Shown: positions 37,820-51,300 of the stretch, in pieces | Numbering within the stretch: position 1 is the first letter of the stretch | Layout: every line of letters starts with the position of its first letter | NCBI GenBank assembly: GCA_029783825.1 | Contig: JAREIK010002442.1 | Location: 1 to 64,000, forward strand | DNA length: 64,000 nt | Origin: Sapria himalayana | Taxonomy: Eukaryota > Streptophyta > Magnoliopsida > Malpighiales > Rafflesiaceae | Reading direction: 5' to 3' | Made by a program: the position numbers and the translations under genes | Notes under the pieces: model-generated | The model's database searches: none | What the model was told of the DNA's origin: nothing | Seen by the model: only the letters and a program-made list of their open reading frames with translations

Positions 37820-40101
37820 TGGATAGATAGACAAATAGACTGACAGGTAGATAAATATAAAGCTAGATAAAAAACAGATATATAGACACAAATATAGATG
37901 ATAGAAAGATGAATTGATAGTTGGATATATAGATGGATAGACAGACAAATAGATAGGAGGTTTAGATTGATAGAAAGATGGATTGATAATCTGTAAGATA
38001 GATGGATAGATAAACAGTCAGATAGATAGATATATACACATATAATTAGACACATAGATTGAAAGATATATAAACATATAGATATCTAGATTGATAGATA
38101 TACTTATAGAAAGATTGATAATTACATTTATATATAAATTAATAGATAGATTAAGAGGCAAATTGATAGACAAAATAATAGACAGATTGATAGTTAAATA
38201 GATGTACACATTGTTATACAGATAGATAAAAAAATATAAATAGGTAGAAAGACATATAGATATACCGATAGATAGACAAATATTTATATAGTCATATAGA
38301 TAGACAAAAATATAGATTAATAGATAGATAGATAGATATACTTATATAAATACAAATAGAGACATATATAGATAGATAGATAAATCCATAAAAATATCGA
38401 TAGAAAGATAGATAGTCAGATAGATTGATTGATCAATAGATAGATAAATAGATTGATAGATAGATATATATATATATATATATATATATATTGATATATA
38501 GACAAATAGATAGATAGATAAATAGATAGATTGATAGATATATAACTAGGTACATATATTGAGAGATAGATATATAGATAGATAGACATTTACACAGACA
38601 GATATATAAAAAGTTATATTAACAAATAGATAAATATATAGATAGAAAGATATAAAAATTGATAGATAGATATATAGAATAATGGATAGATAATTATATA
38701 AATAATAAATAGACAGAAAGATTGATTGATTGACAATTAGAGATTCAGAAAGATAGATTAATAGATAAACAAATAGATTGACATATATATATATAGATAG
38801 ATAGACAAATAGGGAGACAAATAGATAGACAAGCTGATAGAGAGATAGATAGATAAACAAATAGATAGGAAGATAGATAGATAGATAGATAGGTAGAGAT
38901 ATAGATATAAAGATGGTAAAGAGAGATAGATTGATATATATTCAGATAGATAGTTATATAGATAGAAAGATAGATAGATACACATATAGATTGATAAATA
39001 AATAGACTTATAGATAGATAGATGCTCAAATTGATAAACAAATAGATAATTACATAGATTGAGAGATAGATTGACATATAGATGGACAAATAAATATATA
39101 TATAACAAGATAGATAGCTATAAAGATATATATACACATTGATAGACATATTAAAAGATAGATTGTTAGATAGATATATTTACAAATAGATAGACAGATT
39201 GATATATAGATAGATCGATACCTAGATAAATTGATAGATATATAAACAGATAGATTAATAGATAGATAGATAGATAGATAAACAAATAGATAGATATAAA
39301 GATAGAACAATAGTTAGACATATAGATTGATAGATTGATAGAAAAATAGATAGATAGATTGATAGATAGTTAGAACTATAGGTAGACACAACAATATGCA
39401 GATTGATAGGCAAATCAATAGATAGATAGAAAGAATGATTGATTGACATGTATATAGACAAAAAGATATACGTATAGATAGACTTATAGATAGATGAATA
39501 GATAGATAGATTGATTGATTGATAAACAATCAGATCGATAGATAGATAGACTTATAGATATACAAATACATAAATAGATATTCAAGTTGATAGACAGATT
39601 GATAGATAAATTGATAGACAGATTGATAGATAAATTGATAGACAGATTGATAGACAGATTAATAGATACATTTATAGATAGATAGAAAAATTAATATACA
39701 GATAGTTAGATAGATAGATTGGTAGATAGATAGATTGAAAAATAGATAGATAGACTAATAGATAGACAGATAGATAGACAAATAGATAGATAGATTGATA
39801 ATAGACAAATAGATTGATAAATAGATAGATTGATAAATAGATAGACAGATAGATAGATAAAAAGATAGACAGATATATAGATAGATAGATACACATATAG
39901 ATATAAAAATATATATGTTACTAGATGGGTAGATAGATAGATATAGAGATATTAAAAACATATATATTTAGATAGATAGAGATATAGATATATAGATATA
40001 TAGATATATAGATAGATACATAAACAGATAGAAAGATATTTAGATAGATAGACATATAAATATACTGATAGATAGATACATATACAAACAAATAGATAGA
40101 T

Positions 40102-40148
<47 letters not shown>

Positions 40149-40510
40149 AATAGATAATTAGAAAGATAGTTGGATAGATAGATAGAAAAATAGATAGACA
40201 TAAAAAATGGCAAATAGATAGATAGATAAATAGATAAAAATATTGAGAGATAGATATATAAATTAATCGATTGATAGTTAGATAGATTGATAATTTGATA
40301 AATAGATAGATAGACAGATTGATTGATTGATTGATTGATAGAAAGATAAATAGAGAGACAAATAGTTATATATCTAGATTTATTGATTGATTGATAGAAA
40401 TATATATATAAGATATACATATAGATAGATAGATTGATTGATTGATAAACATATAGATAGATATATAGATAGATTAATAGATAGATATATAGATAGACAA
40501 ACATATAGAT

Positions 40511-40930
40511 CATTACAAGAAAATGTCTGTTTAGCTTGTAAAATTTAGCAACGGAATTATGCCTAGCTAATTCACGAGGGATTTGCTAAATAATAGTAAA
40601 TGATTTTTCATTTTACCTTGAATTACAAATTTCTGAAGGATTTCTGATAGATTAGTGATAGAAATTTTTGATTAAAAATTGTCCTTGGTTAATATTGTGA
40701 TAGATTTTCATCTAAAGAATGGCGACAATTTTAGCAATAGCTTTAGCGATAGATTATACCTGGCTAATTAGTTCGAGATAAATTCATCGCTAAATAATTA
40801 TATTAATTTTTTTATGATTTTATATTTAATTATAAGTGATTATTCCTTAAATGATAATTTTCACAAAATATATGCCTTTATCTAGAGATTTTTGCTTAGC
40901 TATTTGGGCTGGTGATAATTTCTATGGCTA
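40511..40930 (+). mobile_element. CACTA element C: left TIR and subterminal region
   Basis: The array stops at 40510, and cattacaagaaaatgtctg begins, one change from the family end CACTACAAGAAAA. Within 400 bp variants of the subterminal motif appear: tttagcttg, tttagcaacgg, cctagctaattc, gagggatttgcta, tggctaattag. The transposase at 44747 is in the matching plus orientation. The flanking trinucleotide on the left is gat; a matching right end of C was not identified because D sits at 50760. Confidence 0.65.
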
Positions 40931-43734
40931 ATCTTTAAAGATTTAATTTTTTATAACATTTTATTTGTTTTGATATTTTATCTAATTTTGTATATTTAAG
41001 GTATGTCATGGTCTATAATTGAGCAATCCTTGAAAGATACATTCTCCTTATATAATTAAAAAAATTGGATATTTTAAATAAATAATTTCAAATATATATA
41101 AATACGAAAAATATTTACATTAATATTTACTAAAATAACTATTTTATGATTATAAAATTTTTAAAAAATTATACATACATTTTTTTAAAATTTTTAATTA
41201 TGAAATTTAAATATTTGTATTAAAAAACATTAAATAATTAATTCTTAATTATAATAATTTATAAGATATTTTAAAAAATAAATGAATATAAATTAAAATT
41301 TCTTTTAATAAAAAGCTAAAATAATTTATTGTGATTAAATAAAAGATATTTACACAAATATTTGATTTAACGAATACACTAGTAAATATTAATATTATTT
41401 AAAGCTAAAAACAATATCTTCTTTGATTATAGAAAACTTTTTAAAATATAATTACTAAACAATTTCAAAATTATGAATTATAAATAAAATTTAAAATTTT
41501 TCATAAAATTTAAAAGAACATAAATTGATAATTAAAGATAAATACATAGATGTTTGCCCCTAATAAAATTTATAAGAATAAAATAATTGATAAGATTTTT
41601 TACTTTTAGCTTTTTATATTCTGCCTTTATTAAAATTATAAATATAACTTTTTTTAATAATCTTCTCACTTTAAGTAATTTTTAGAATTTTATAAATTAT
41701 AAATTATGTCAAATAATATGAAATTTTAAGCCTTTAAAATTATTTCATATTATCTTTATAAAAATTAATTTGAATTCTTAAAAATTTATAAACATAAAAT
41801 ATATATATTTATATTTTTAACATAAAGAGTATTTTATAACTTTTAGGAGAGTGGCTTAAAGACCAATCATATTTCCATATGTGTCTTGCAATATGAAGTT
41901 TGTAAATTTTGTAGTCATTTGATTTTTTTTCTAGTTATAAGGCTATACATTTATTTTTTGAATTTATTTATATATATATTTATTGTTTTATAAATTTGAT
42001 AATTAAAAATTATATGATGTTTGTTTTTCATTTGTACCTTGCTACACGAACATAAACTTGTTGAAAATATTTTATAACAATAAAAATCTGAGTTTTTATG
42101 TATTTTATATATTTATTGTTTATTGAATGTTTTGATAATGATAAATTAAATTATTTTGGGAATTTTAAAACTTCAAAACACTATCGTTCTGTGTTCATTT
42201 GTTGTCGAGACTATAGTGACAACTCTAACAAGCATCAAACTCCTCCGTAGTTTGCCTCTCTCTCTTTACATGGATACATCCTAACCTATTAGTATAGTAA
42301 GCGAGAATTCCTTCAGCTATGAGTTTCTTATTTATTTGAGGTATGCTTTATAACCTAACTTTTCATCGATTATCTTAATGCAGGAGTGTGTGTTTGGATT
42401 CTGCTATTTGTTTTTTAAAATTCTCCTTCTACCCTACATATTACCATATATTGCATTTTCCATAGAAATTATATAGTAGATATTTGTGTCTGTATGATAA
42501 CGTGTAAAGTCAAGTTTTTTCCATGATTATATAAATGGTCGAGGATGCTCCTCATGCACATAGTATTAATCTGGATGTTCATGGTAAATCATTATAAGTA
42601 CCAAAATCATTAATAACCATGGTATGCTTGGATTGCTTATATAAACTGATTTGTATACAGACTTCATTCATGTGTGATATAATGTTTTGTCATTGTCTGG
42701 ATGTTAATGTTGCATAGTAGGTATGCAGGCTAGATATACATGTTTATTGCCACTCAGATAGTCTTGTGGTTTTGGATGTTAATCACAAAATAGGTGTTGG
42801 TATTTGTGTTGAGCAGTGTGGATGTGCAAATTGTTTGTTGGCTATTGGCTATTATAAGGATTTAATTGGGAAGTATCCTAATGCAACCTAAAACTGAGTC
42901 AATTATCCTTTTACACACAAGTTTTTTACTATATATATTTATATTATAGTGATCATATAAATAACGTATTTGTAGTAGTTTAATATTTTGAAATATGAAT
43001 TATGAATTATCAAATAATTATTTTATAATATTTTTCTCTTGACCAAATGGAAACGATTCTTTCCAATATTTTATCTTTATTTAATTAATTTTAAAATTTC
43101 TCTCTGATTCATCATGTAGTTTAAATAATTTTCAACCTAAAACTTTATTAGTTTTATCAATTTGAATAATATCATATGTGAAAAATATATATCAAGATAT
43201 CATTTTCTAAAGATATTTTGTCAACTCACTTAAAATAAAAATAGATATTTAGTGTGATTTTACCAAAATTAAAAATTTATTTAATATATTTTCTACAGGG
43301 TAAATACTTGTAAAAATATTATTTTTCACAATGATATATATTAATATAATAAATAGGTACATTTTTATTAACCACAAAAAAATTAGTATTCAAATAACTT
43401 TATCATATGTAGGTATGTTTACCACATAAATGATTTTCTTATACAAATTATAAAAAATAAAAATAAAAATAAAAATTAAAAACTATATATATATTTATAA
43501 GTATATTGTAGGATAAATCGTATGATATATGACGGTAAAAAAATAAAAAAAATAGAAAAAACATGATAAAAAAGGAAAAATTATGTGAAAAGATTATACA
43601 ATGAAACTAATTATAATATCACCATTTTTTTTAACTTTTAGGGACCCAAATCAAAATTATTTATGATTTGGATCATTTTTTCCAAAAATCTAAAACCCAT
43701 AATTACCCTTCTATTATTAGATAATAAATTATAT
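40931..43734. other. Element C 5' region, no gene recognised
   Basis: Strongly AT-rich, with a less AT-rich patch at about 42180-42900 that could be leader exons or introns of the element's transcript. Nothing specific can be supported. Confidence 0.3.
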
Positions 43735-44080
43735 TTATTTATGCATACACTTGTTATGCTCAAACACATATTTATGCATGAAATGCTGTGCATGACTTAT
43801 TTATCCATAAATATTATGCATAAAAATGTTATGCATAATGTGTTTAAGCAAAAACATATTTTTATGCATAATAACACATTGTGTATAGTATCATGCTAAA
43901 TGTATTTCAAGTTTATGTATATAGCAAAAAGTTATGCATATTGTTTATGCATCAACATGTTATGAATAAAAACATGTTCATGCATTAAAATGTTATGCAT
44001 AATCTATTTATGCATAAACATATTATGCAGAAACACATTATGCATAAAATTATTATGCATATAAACACAATAAGTAAACA
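43735..44080. repeat. Cluster of ttatgcataa palindromes
   Basis: Within 350 bp the word atgcat, mostly as ttatgcataa or tatgcataaaca, occurs well over a dozen times, often alternating with aaacacatt or aaacatgtt. The core is self-complementary. The cluster ends about 670 bp upstream of the transposase start at 44747. It is distinct from the AGCTAGGG subterminal motifs and does not form a strict tandem period. Confidence 0.7.
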
Positions 44081-44746
44081 TATATCATCCATTCACTTAT
44101 CTGTTAAATTGTCTTATAGTTATATAAGTGTTCCTATATTATGTTAATTTTAATATCTGTAATTCTTTGTATCTCTAATATGTTTATATTTGTAATGCTA
44201 GGAATCTGTAATTGTGGCTTGCTTCGCATCTATATTTCCTAGTTGAATACTATGTATGATATGTTTTCTAGTCGAAATTTATCTTTGTTCATGTCTGAAT
44301 TCATTATTAATTCATTTGTCAAGAGTTCTTGGAATTAGATCTTCATTCCATTATTTTTTTCATTCTTTTTTATTATAATATTTAAAAAGTGAGTCGAATC
44401 ACAGTAGAAAATTTACTGTTTGATCTTCATTGAGAAGTAAGAAGCTTACTCCTTCAAACTTTCAATCCCTTTCTTTTTTACTTCCCTTTCATGTCCATCC
44501 ACGTTCACATGCTTTGATCCCTTCATCTAGTAATAGCGTGATATCTTTTAATTTTTAGTGTGCTAATAAATGCTTTGTTTCTTCAAGTAGATTCTACAAA
44601 TGCATTGCCTCAATATACATGATATTTTGTCTTTGCATATTCATCTGTAAGTAATTTTATTTAATTATTAGTATTATTTGAATTCATTGTATGTTTCATC
44701 TAGAATTATGATTGAGCATTATTATTTGCAAATATAACAAAGCAAA

Positions 44747-47700
44747 ATGAGTTCGAATCATCAGTGGATGTACAAAAGTTTTATATATGGAATTTTGAAT
44801 CAAGATTTTTTGAGTGGGCTAAGAACTTTCATCAACTTTGCATGTAGTCGACCGATATGGATGGAAGTGTTAAAATATGTCATTTCGTGATGAAAACACT
44901 ATAAGATGCCAAGTGGTAAATATGGCTTTATACCAAATTATTTTGTTTGGATTTATCATGGGGAAAGTATAATGACATTGAACATTGACTGAAATGAGGG
45001 TAAAGAATCATATGCATGTAGTGAAGAAACATCAAACACATACCATAGAATGGCCATGGAAGCTGCTGATGGTGAATTCAATATGGATTACATGGATGAA
45101 CCATCTAATCCTAAAGCTCTGAAATTTTGTGATATGCTTAAAGTTAAAAAAAATGATTTGTTGCCTAATTTTAAAATACATTCACAATTGTCACTTGTGG
45201 CTTGACTTATGAGCAAAAAATTAGAAAATAATATGTCTGAGAAATTATTTGATCAGGTGATAGAACTCATGAATGATATTATTCCGGATAATAATTTGGT
45301 CACTAATAACTTTTACAGCACTAAGAAGTTACTATGAGGTATAGGGGTACTAGTTGAAAAAATTGATTGTTGTTTCAATGGATGTAAGTTATATTGGGGT
45401 GGTGATATTAATTTAATTAGCTGTAAGTTTTGTGATCAACCTCAGTTTAAGAAGGTGCTTCTTGTCGCAGATATGCGACAAAAGATGAAAGTTGCATTTA
45501 AGAAGATATATTACTTTCCTTTAATTCCTCGATTGTAGAGACTATATGTATCAAATGCTACAGCACATGATATGAGGTGTCATTCTGAGCATGAGATTGA
45601 AGAAGGAGTGATGCGTCATCCATCAAATTCACTTGCTTGAAAGCATTTTAATCATATACATCAAGATTTTGTAGTTGAAAGTCGAAATGTGAGATTGAGT
45701 CTCTACACTGATGGTTTCAGCATTTTGGCCAATCTGTACAATAGTATTCAACATGGCTAGTGATAGTGACACCTTATAATTTTCCAACATGGTTATGTAT
45801 AAAGGAGCAATATATATTTTTGTCAAAATTGATTGCAGACCAAAAAATCCGAAAGAAATGTTGGATGTTTTTTTATAGCCTTTTATAATAGAGTTAAAAA
45901 TTTGTGGGATGGTGGCTTGAATACATATGACATGTCAAAGAAGCAAAATTTCATTATGCGGGCAACCCTTAAGTGGATGGTAAGTGATTTTTCTGTATAT
46001 ATAATATTGTCTGGTTGGAGTACTACCTTTGAGATTTCAACCTACAAATCATCCATTTCACAAAAATAGAACTACATTTCAATAAAATAAAATAGTGATA
46101 ATAGGCCACCAGTTGTTGGTTCATTAAAAGATATCTTGATAGAGATTCAGAGTTTGGGTCTGAAGAAGTTAAATAAATGGATGTTACTAGAACTAATGGA
46201 CCAATATGCAAAATATTTGGTTGGAGAAAACACAGTATTTTTTGGGACTTGCCCTATTGGAAATCCAATTTAATCAATCAAATATTGGTTGTGATGCATA
46301 TTGAAAAAAATCTATTTGATAATGTTTTCAACACTATCCTTTATGTAGAGAGAAAAACAAAGGGCACTTTAAAATCAAAACAAAAGTTAATTATTACTAT
46401 TGGCATCCTAAATTGAAACTAAACAAAGCTACAAGAAAATTCCCTAAAGCTTGTTACACACTTGATAAGAAGGCAAGACAGACATTCTGTGAATGGCTTA
46501 AAAATTTGAAATTCCCTAATGGATATATCTCAAATATGGGCAAATGTGTGGATAATGAGAATCTTAAGTTATTTGGAATGAAAAGCAAAGATTATCATGT
46601 ATTTATGTAGAGATTTATGAATTGCTTTTTGTGAATTACTTCTCCTTAGTGTTTGGAAGGTCCTTATAGAACATTGTTTCTTCTTCAAACTGCAAATTGC
46701 AACCACAATCAAAATAGATGACATGGTGAGACTGGAGAATGACATCCTCTCATTCTTTGTAAGCTTGAATGGATATTTCCACTGAGTTTTTTTGACTCAA
46801 TGGAGCATTTATTGGTCCATTTGGCATATGAAGCAAGGATAGCCTGACTAGTGCAATACAGGTGGATGTATCATTTTGAGGGATAAATAAATATAAGTAG
46901 CTATGTTTATTATTTCAAGCATACATTAATATTGTAATTTGATTTAATTGAAACCTAACATAATGGTTGTAGGTATCTTCATAAGTTGAAATTGAATGTT
47001 AGAAACAAGTCAAAAGTTGAAGGTTCAATTTACAATGCATATTTAGTAGAAGAAGCATCATCTTTTTGTTCTTATTATTTTGAGGATCATGTCAATACAA
47101 AAAAATAGAAATGTGCCTCGGAATAATGAAGATCGTGTGCTGGTAGAAGATGAATATGCGGACAAAATATCTATCTTCAAGCACCCTAGAAGTTTATTTA
47201 AAAGAGCAAAGAAAAGATGTATGACAGATGAAGAGTACAAAGCAACTCGGAGCTAGGTTTTACTTAATTGTGAGTAGGTTGCACCATATATTGAGTATGT
47301 ATACCCAACATGGTTGTGGGTTTAATCATAGTTTAATTTTGTGCTTAATAGGAATAATTAAAAATTGATATACATTATTCTCTCTCTATTTATATTTGTG
47401 TAGTGTTTATGTTGAGTAGTTAAAACATAGACAACCAACCATTTCTTTCTATGAGGTTGATTCTATGCTAGAAACAAAATTTGTGAATTAGTTCAAAAAC
47501 TATGTGAGAATTATTAAGTTTGAATTTTTTGAATTAATTGATTTATTAATATCTTTTAGTTGTTAACATTATTTGTTTAATTTATGCAACAGGCAAATGA
47601 CCCTTCAAATGGAGATTCCAACATATTCATTTAGAATCAAATTAAATGCCCGTTTAGATATTTGACAACCTATCCTGGGTATTTTATCAATGGATTTAAA

Positions 47701-48268
47701 TTTCACATAATCAGATATGGTTCTTCTAAAGAAACAATGAATAGTGGTGTATGCTTTAAAGGCTCTAGTTATATTGAAGATGAGATTGATTATTATGGTC
47801 AACTTGCTGAAGTTATTGAGTTAGAGTATCCTGGACTCAAAAATAATAAGATTGTATTATTAAAGTGTGACGTGTGAGTGGTTTGATCCTACATGAAATG
47901 TGGTTACAATGATTCATTCGGAGTATAAGCTAGTGGATGTTAACCATAAATGTTGATATAATTAATATGTGCCATTTATTATGCCATTTTAATCCACACA
48001 AATATATTATAATTCATATCCGAGTTTATCTCGTGATAAGTCTGACTGGTGTGTCATTGGCAAAATCAAAGCTTGATCAAATTATGACATAAATAATATT
48101 AAGCATGTACATGTAAATGAAGATCTAGAAAATTTATTTGACTCCAATGATGGCCTTATAGAAATTTAAGATGATCATTTTCTATCTATAAATGAGTTGG
48201 AACATCTATTAGAATCATATGAAATATCAGAAGATCCATTTGATGATGATAGTTATGCCGATAATTAA
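44747..48268 (+). pseudogene. TNP2-like CACTA transposase of element C, multi-exon, heavily mutated
   Basis: It starts MSSNHQWMYKSF at 44747 (transposase-associated domain) and continues with YGFIPNYFVWIYHGES near 44920. Then come NTYHRMAMEAADGEFNMDYM, SLYTDGFSILANLYN, HSIFWDLPYWKS and VVMHIEKNLFDNVF, all typical of the TNP2 core. The DUF4218-like part gives FCEWLKNLKFPNGYISNMGK and KLEWIFPLSFFDSMEHL. The DUF4216-like part at about 47590-47876 includes DPSNGDSNIFI, KCPFRYLTTYPGYFINGFKF and VIELEYPGLKNNKIVLLKCD. An acidic tail ends DDDSYADN at 48268. Many stops and frame changes make it inactive. It is closely similar, at DNA level too, to the minus-strand copy at 970-4593. The second gene begins at 48412, as expected. 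Confidence 0.85.
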
Positions 48269-48411
48269 ATTGTTATAACTATAATATTATATTATAGTAT
48301 CAAAGACTTTCTATATTTTTTTGAAATCAAATGGTCTATATTATTCTAAAATTTATGGTAGTTCATCATATCTATATTATTTGTTCTATTTTTTTATTTT
48401 TTGTACAGTAG

Positions 48412-49492
48412 ATGCCGCTTAAAGGACATGACTGTGGTGGAGGTGGGGGTGGATGCAGAAATGTTCATTGATTTTTTGTTCATTATAGGTGTTCTTTGTT
48501 CATCATGAGCAATGAGAAAATAGAGAAGCTCGGTAGTGGTCTTTTAAATTCATTTGTGAGTCAGCTAAAAGTCACATAATCACTAACAGGTCTTGCAAGA
48601 TCTTCAATCGAGATCAAAGTGGATCAATGCCAAGATCTTGAAACTTGCTTTACCAAAAGAATCTCAAAAGGTTACGAACAAAACCAAACAATTGTTTTTC
48701 TAACCAAAGTTGATTGCTTCTTTTTCTTTTGAAGGTTCATGTAGTTTGTTAGTGCACCTGATGTTTTGGAAACTATTAATGTGTTTAATGAAAAAATGTC
48801 CTAGCTAGAAGCAGCCCAGAGAATTTACTCCCAGCTAGTATTAATTTTTTAAATACAATCTACTTTTCTAGTGAAGATGAATATATATATATATATATGA
48901 ATCTCTCTCAAATTTTGTGTTAGGCAGGAGTTTTGAGTGAAGAGTACAGATATATGGTTACACAATTAATGATTAATTATGTAAGATTTCATTAGAATGA
49001 TGTCTTTATCAGTATCAATTTGGTTATTACATGAGTTATGCGCGAGTCTTTATGCTTCACAAAATACTACAAGATGGAGGAGTAGAATGTAATTGTGAAT
49101 AAAGGTGTTTGCATGCTATTCTTAATTAGATTTTGAATCAAAAAGATTGTCACTCTTTGATTTATTGTGATGATTTTTTCCAGGTAGGAATGGAGCTGAA
49201 ACTATGGCAGGAGCGGATGTCACAAAGTAAAGAAATGTGTTCTTGTTCATAATTGTCTTGATTTGTTTCTCTTTCAAAAGCATTGAAATCTTCATAGTCA
49301 ATCCTAAGCTTTAGCAATATCGTTTTTTTCTCCTAGTAGGAAAGAACTATTGAGAGCAATCAATGTTTGCCTTGCTGTTGTGAAACATGATCTATTATTT
49401 AATTGTGGAAATGCATCATCCGCGAGTTTCAACCTAAAAACTGAATCTGAGCTGCGACTCTTCTCTGATCAAGTTGGTGCTCCTCAATTGCA
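48412..49492 (+). pseudogene. CACTA second-gene start followed by exons of a COP1-interacting-protein-like gene
   Basis: A Gly-rich start (MPLKGHDCGGGGGGCR, ATG at 48412, after tacag) matches the first codons of the CACTA second gene at 841 on the other strand. Within about 70 bp the sequence becomes a plant gene: CSLFIMSNEKIEKLGSGLLN (from 48484) and ETCFTKRIS, then exon 48733-48834 FVSAPDVLETINVF and LEAAQRIYSQ, then 49184-49226 NGAETMAGADVT joined in frame with 49340-49492 KKELLRAINVCLAVVKHDLL and FNLKTESELRLFSDQVGA. This order (…KLASGLL…WFTKGT…RFVSTPEVLER…LEAARRIYSQ…DATKKELLRAI…LFSDRFGA) is that of the plant COP1-interacting-protein-like family, whose function is poorly known. Stops are present, and introns are kept. 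It is probably a captured host-gene segment. Confidence 0.7.
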
Positions 49493-50457
49493 GTAAGCTC
49501 CCTTGGTAATGAACTAAAATGTGCATGCCAGTCCTTCCTTTTTCTTATGACTTACTGGAGAAAATGTTATTATTATGTCATTTTATATTACATGTAACTT
49601 TCTTTAGTCAAAAGTGGGTTAATCATCAATTTGCAGCACATGAAAAATAGAAAAAGGCTTCATACCCATTTGCATATTTTTCCCATTACAGTAAACTTGG
49701 GGGTTAGTTATGCTTTTTGTTGCTTCTATTGATCCATCGGATAATCTACAAATTCCTTTATTTTTTTGAGTGTTATTGAATGTTTTTAATGATTGAACAT
49801 GTGCTATATAACAACATAGTCTACATGTGCACTATAATAGTATAGTGCTTGTGTGCATTGCCCTTGGTGCTAGCTATGATGTTTCTATTTTTTTGGAGAA
49901 AATGAAGGTGCCCATTATGCCTATTATGCTCTTGGTATCACTAGTTGTTTCATTTCAAATGAGGGGTGCATAAATTAGTAATTTTTCCCCCTTGCTTTAT
50001 AGCAAATTATAACTCATACTGTGCACACTAGGCATGCACAACAATGTGGGGGGAGGGGGGGGGCGGGACGAGAAGCTAAAAATGTTGACAGAAAATTTGG
50101 TGTGTATTGTATGTGACACTAGTCGACTCTTGGTGTCAATTAGGAGAGTTGTGGTATGTTATGAATCTGTAAATACAAAATATTACTTATATAATGTTGA
50201 TATTGTAGTAAGAAAAAACATATTAGATAGCATCAAAATTAATGCCAGCATCAATATTTGTTTTATGGATGAATTATTCACATGATTGGTAAATGCTATA
50301 TATGTGCCACAAAACTCCATGATTCTCTTAGTCACTATTTATCGTGCATATTGGTAAATGCTATATAAGTGATAGTCATATCATTAATTTTTGCTAAATT
50401 AATAAGTTCTCATCTTTCATATTGTTTAAGTTTGAATTGATATATATGTAGGAATTG
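49493..50457. other. Element C interior, no gene recognised
   Basis: Presumably intron and unique sequence after the captured exons. The only notable item is a G-run at about 50044-50066 (ggggggagggggggggcggg), unusual in this AT-rich background. A plus frame over it (50034-50285) is not supported as a gene. Confidence 0.35.
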
Positions 50458-50759
50458 AAACAAGTTAATGATAAGATGAAAAAAATGAAGAATGCAATGG
50501 AATAGCAGATGACCTATATGGAGTCATAGTTAGCGGCCTTGATGAGATAGATAGCACACCAAGTTCTAGTAGAGTATCCACGTAGAAGAACCATGGACAA
50601 ATTCATAAGCTAATTATGAAGATGATGATTTAGATTTAAATGATTATAAACTTATATTATATTTTTGTTTTAACCATGTAACTTTTGTATCATTATTATT
50701 TCTGAATTATTTTTAGTTTTTGTTAATTATAAAAAATGGTTTATCGTATATGCTTTTAT
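50458..50759 (+). pseudogene. CACTA element C: C-terminal tail of the second gene
   Basis: It reads ELKQVNDKMKKMKNAME, then QMTYMES*LAALMR*IAHQV and EYPRRRTMDKFIS, ending in a shifted frame near 50640. It is homologous to 21868-22030 in element E over the coding part and the following ~110 bp. The similarity stops at 50759, where element D's terminal repeat begins, whereas E continues into its own terminus. So D appears inserted into C here. Confidence 0.65.
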
Positions 50760-51300
50760 CACTACAAGAAAAATACCGAATAGCTAGGAAAAATTCCCTA
50801 GCTAAATGTATTTTTTCTATCGATAAAGTAGATATAATGATGTAATAACTATGGAATCTTTCCCAAACTAAAGTGCTCATTGCAAAAATTAACAAGTAAA
50901 TATATTCCCTAGCAATGTTAGCGATGGAATATTCTCTAGCAAAACTAGCAAGGGAATAACTAAATTAGCAAGGGAAAATTCCCTAGCTAAATTAGTGAGG
51001 GAAAAATCCCTTGCTATTTTCATTCTAGAATTATTTTCATATTTTTAATTATTTACATAAAATTTAATTACATATTTTTTAAAATTTTTATATTAAATTT
51101 AATAAAAACATAAACTATAAACAATTATATATAATTAACAAAAAATAAAATCAGTTAATAAAATATTATAATACATTATGTTACATAACTAATATAGAAA
51201 CATAACAAAACTTGATTACATATTATTCTTCATTAATGTATATAATTACAGTGCACAAAGTATAATCTATTCATGTTATTTATGTTGCATTCTATCTCCC
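50760..51300 (-). mobile_element. CACTA element D: right TIR and subterminal repeats, inverted
   Basis: The TIR cactacaagaaaaatacc starts at 50760. From 50780 to 51025 the motif tagctagg / ccctagctaa recurs many times. The reverse complement of 50760-51300 aligns with the right end of element A (9780-10536) in the same order, so this is a right end pointing left, of an element that extends to the right. The trinucleotide before it is tat. The other end was not found in the window. Confidence 0.8.

Larger units (their letters stand above)
35221..40510 (-). repeat. Degenerate TCTA array, continued (GATA on plus strand)
   Basis: The GATA-polarity array resumes after the LTR-like block and continues for 5.3 kb up to the left end of CACTA element C at 40511. 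Several (TA)n runs occur: about 36164-36201, 37195-37232, 37529-37569, 37753-37782, 38465-38492 and 40106-40143. A 24-bp higher-order unit (gatagacagattgatagataaatt) recurs at about 39585-39655. Confidence 0.95.

Noticed and set aside
22505..40510. CRISPR array
   Set aside because: Units are four bases with no spacer structure, and the rest of the window is plant DNA.
30084..40513. Minus-strand open frames of up to 290 codons with the same composition
   Set aside because: Same repeat in opposite polarity; the frames exist only on the TCTA strand.
47058..47240. 60-codon minus frame in element C
   Set aside because: Antisense of the DUF4216-adjacent part of the plus-strand transposase pseudogene.
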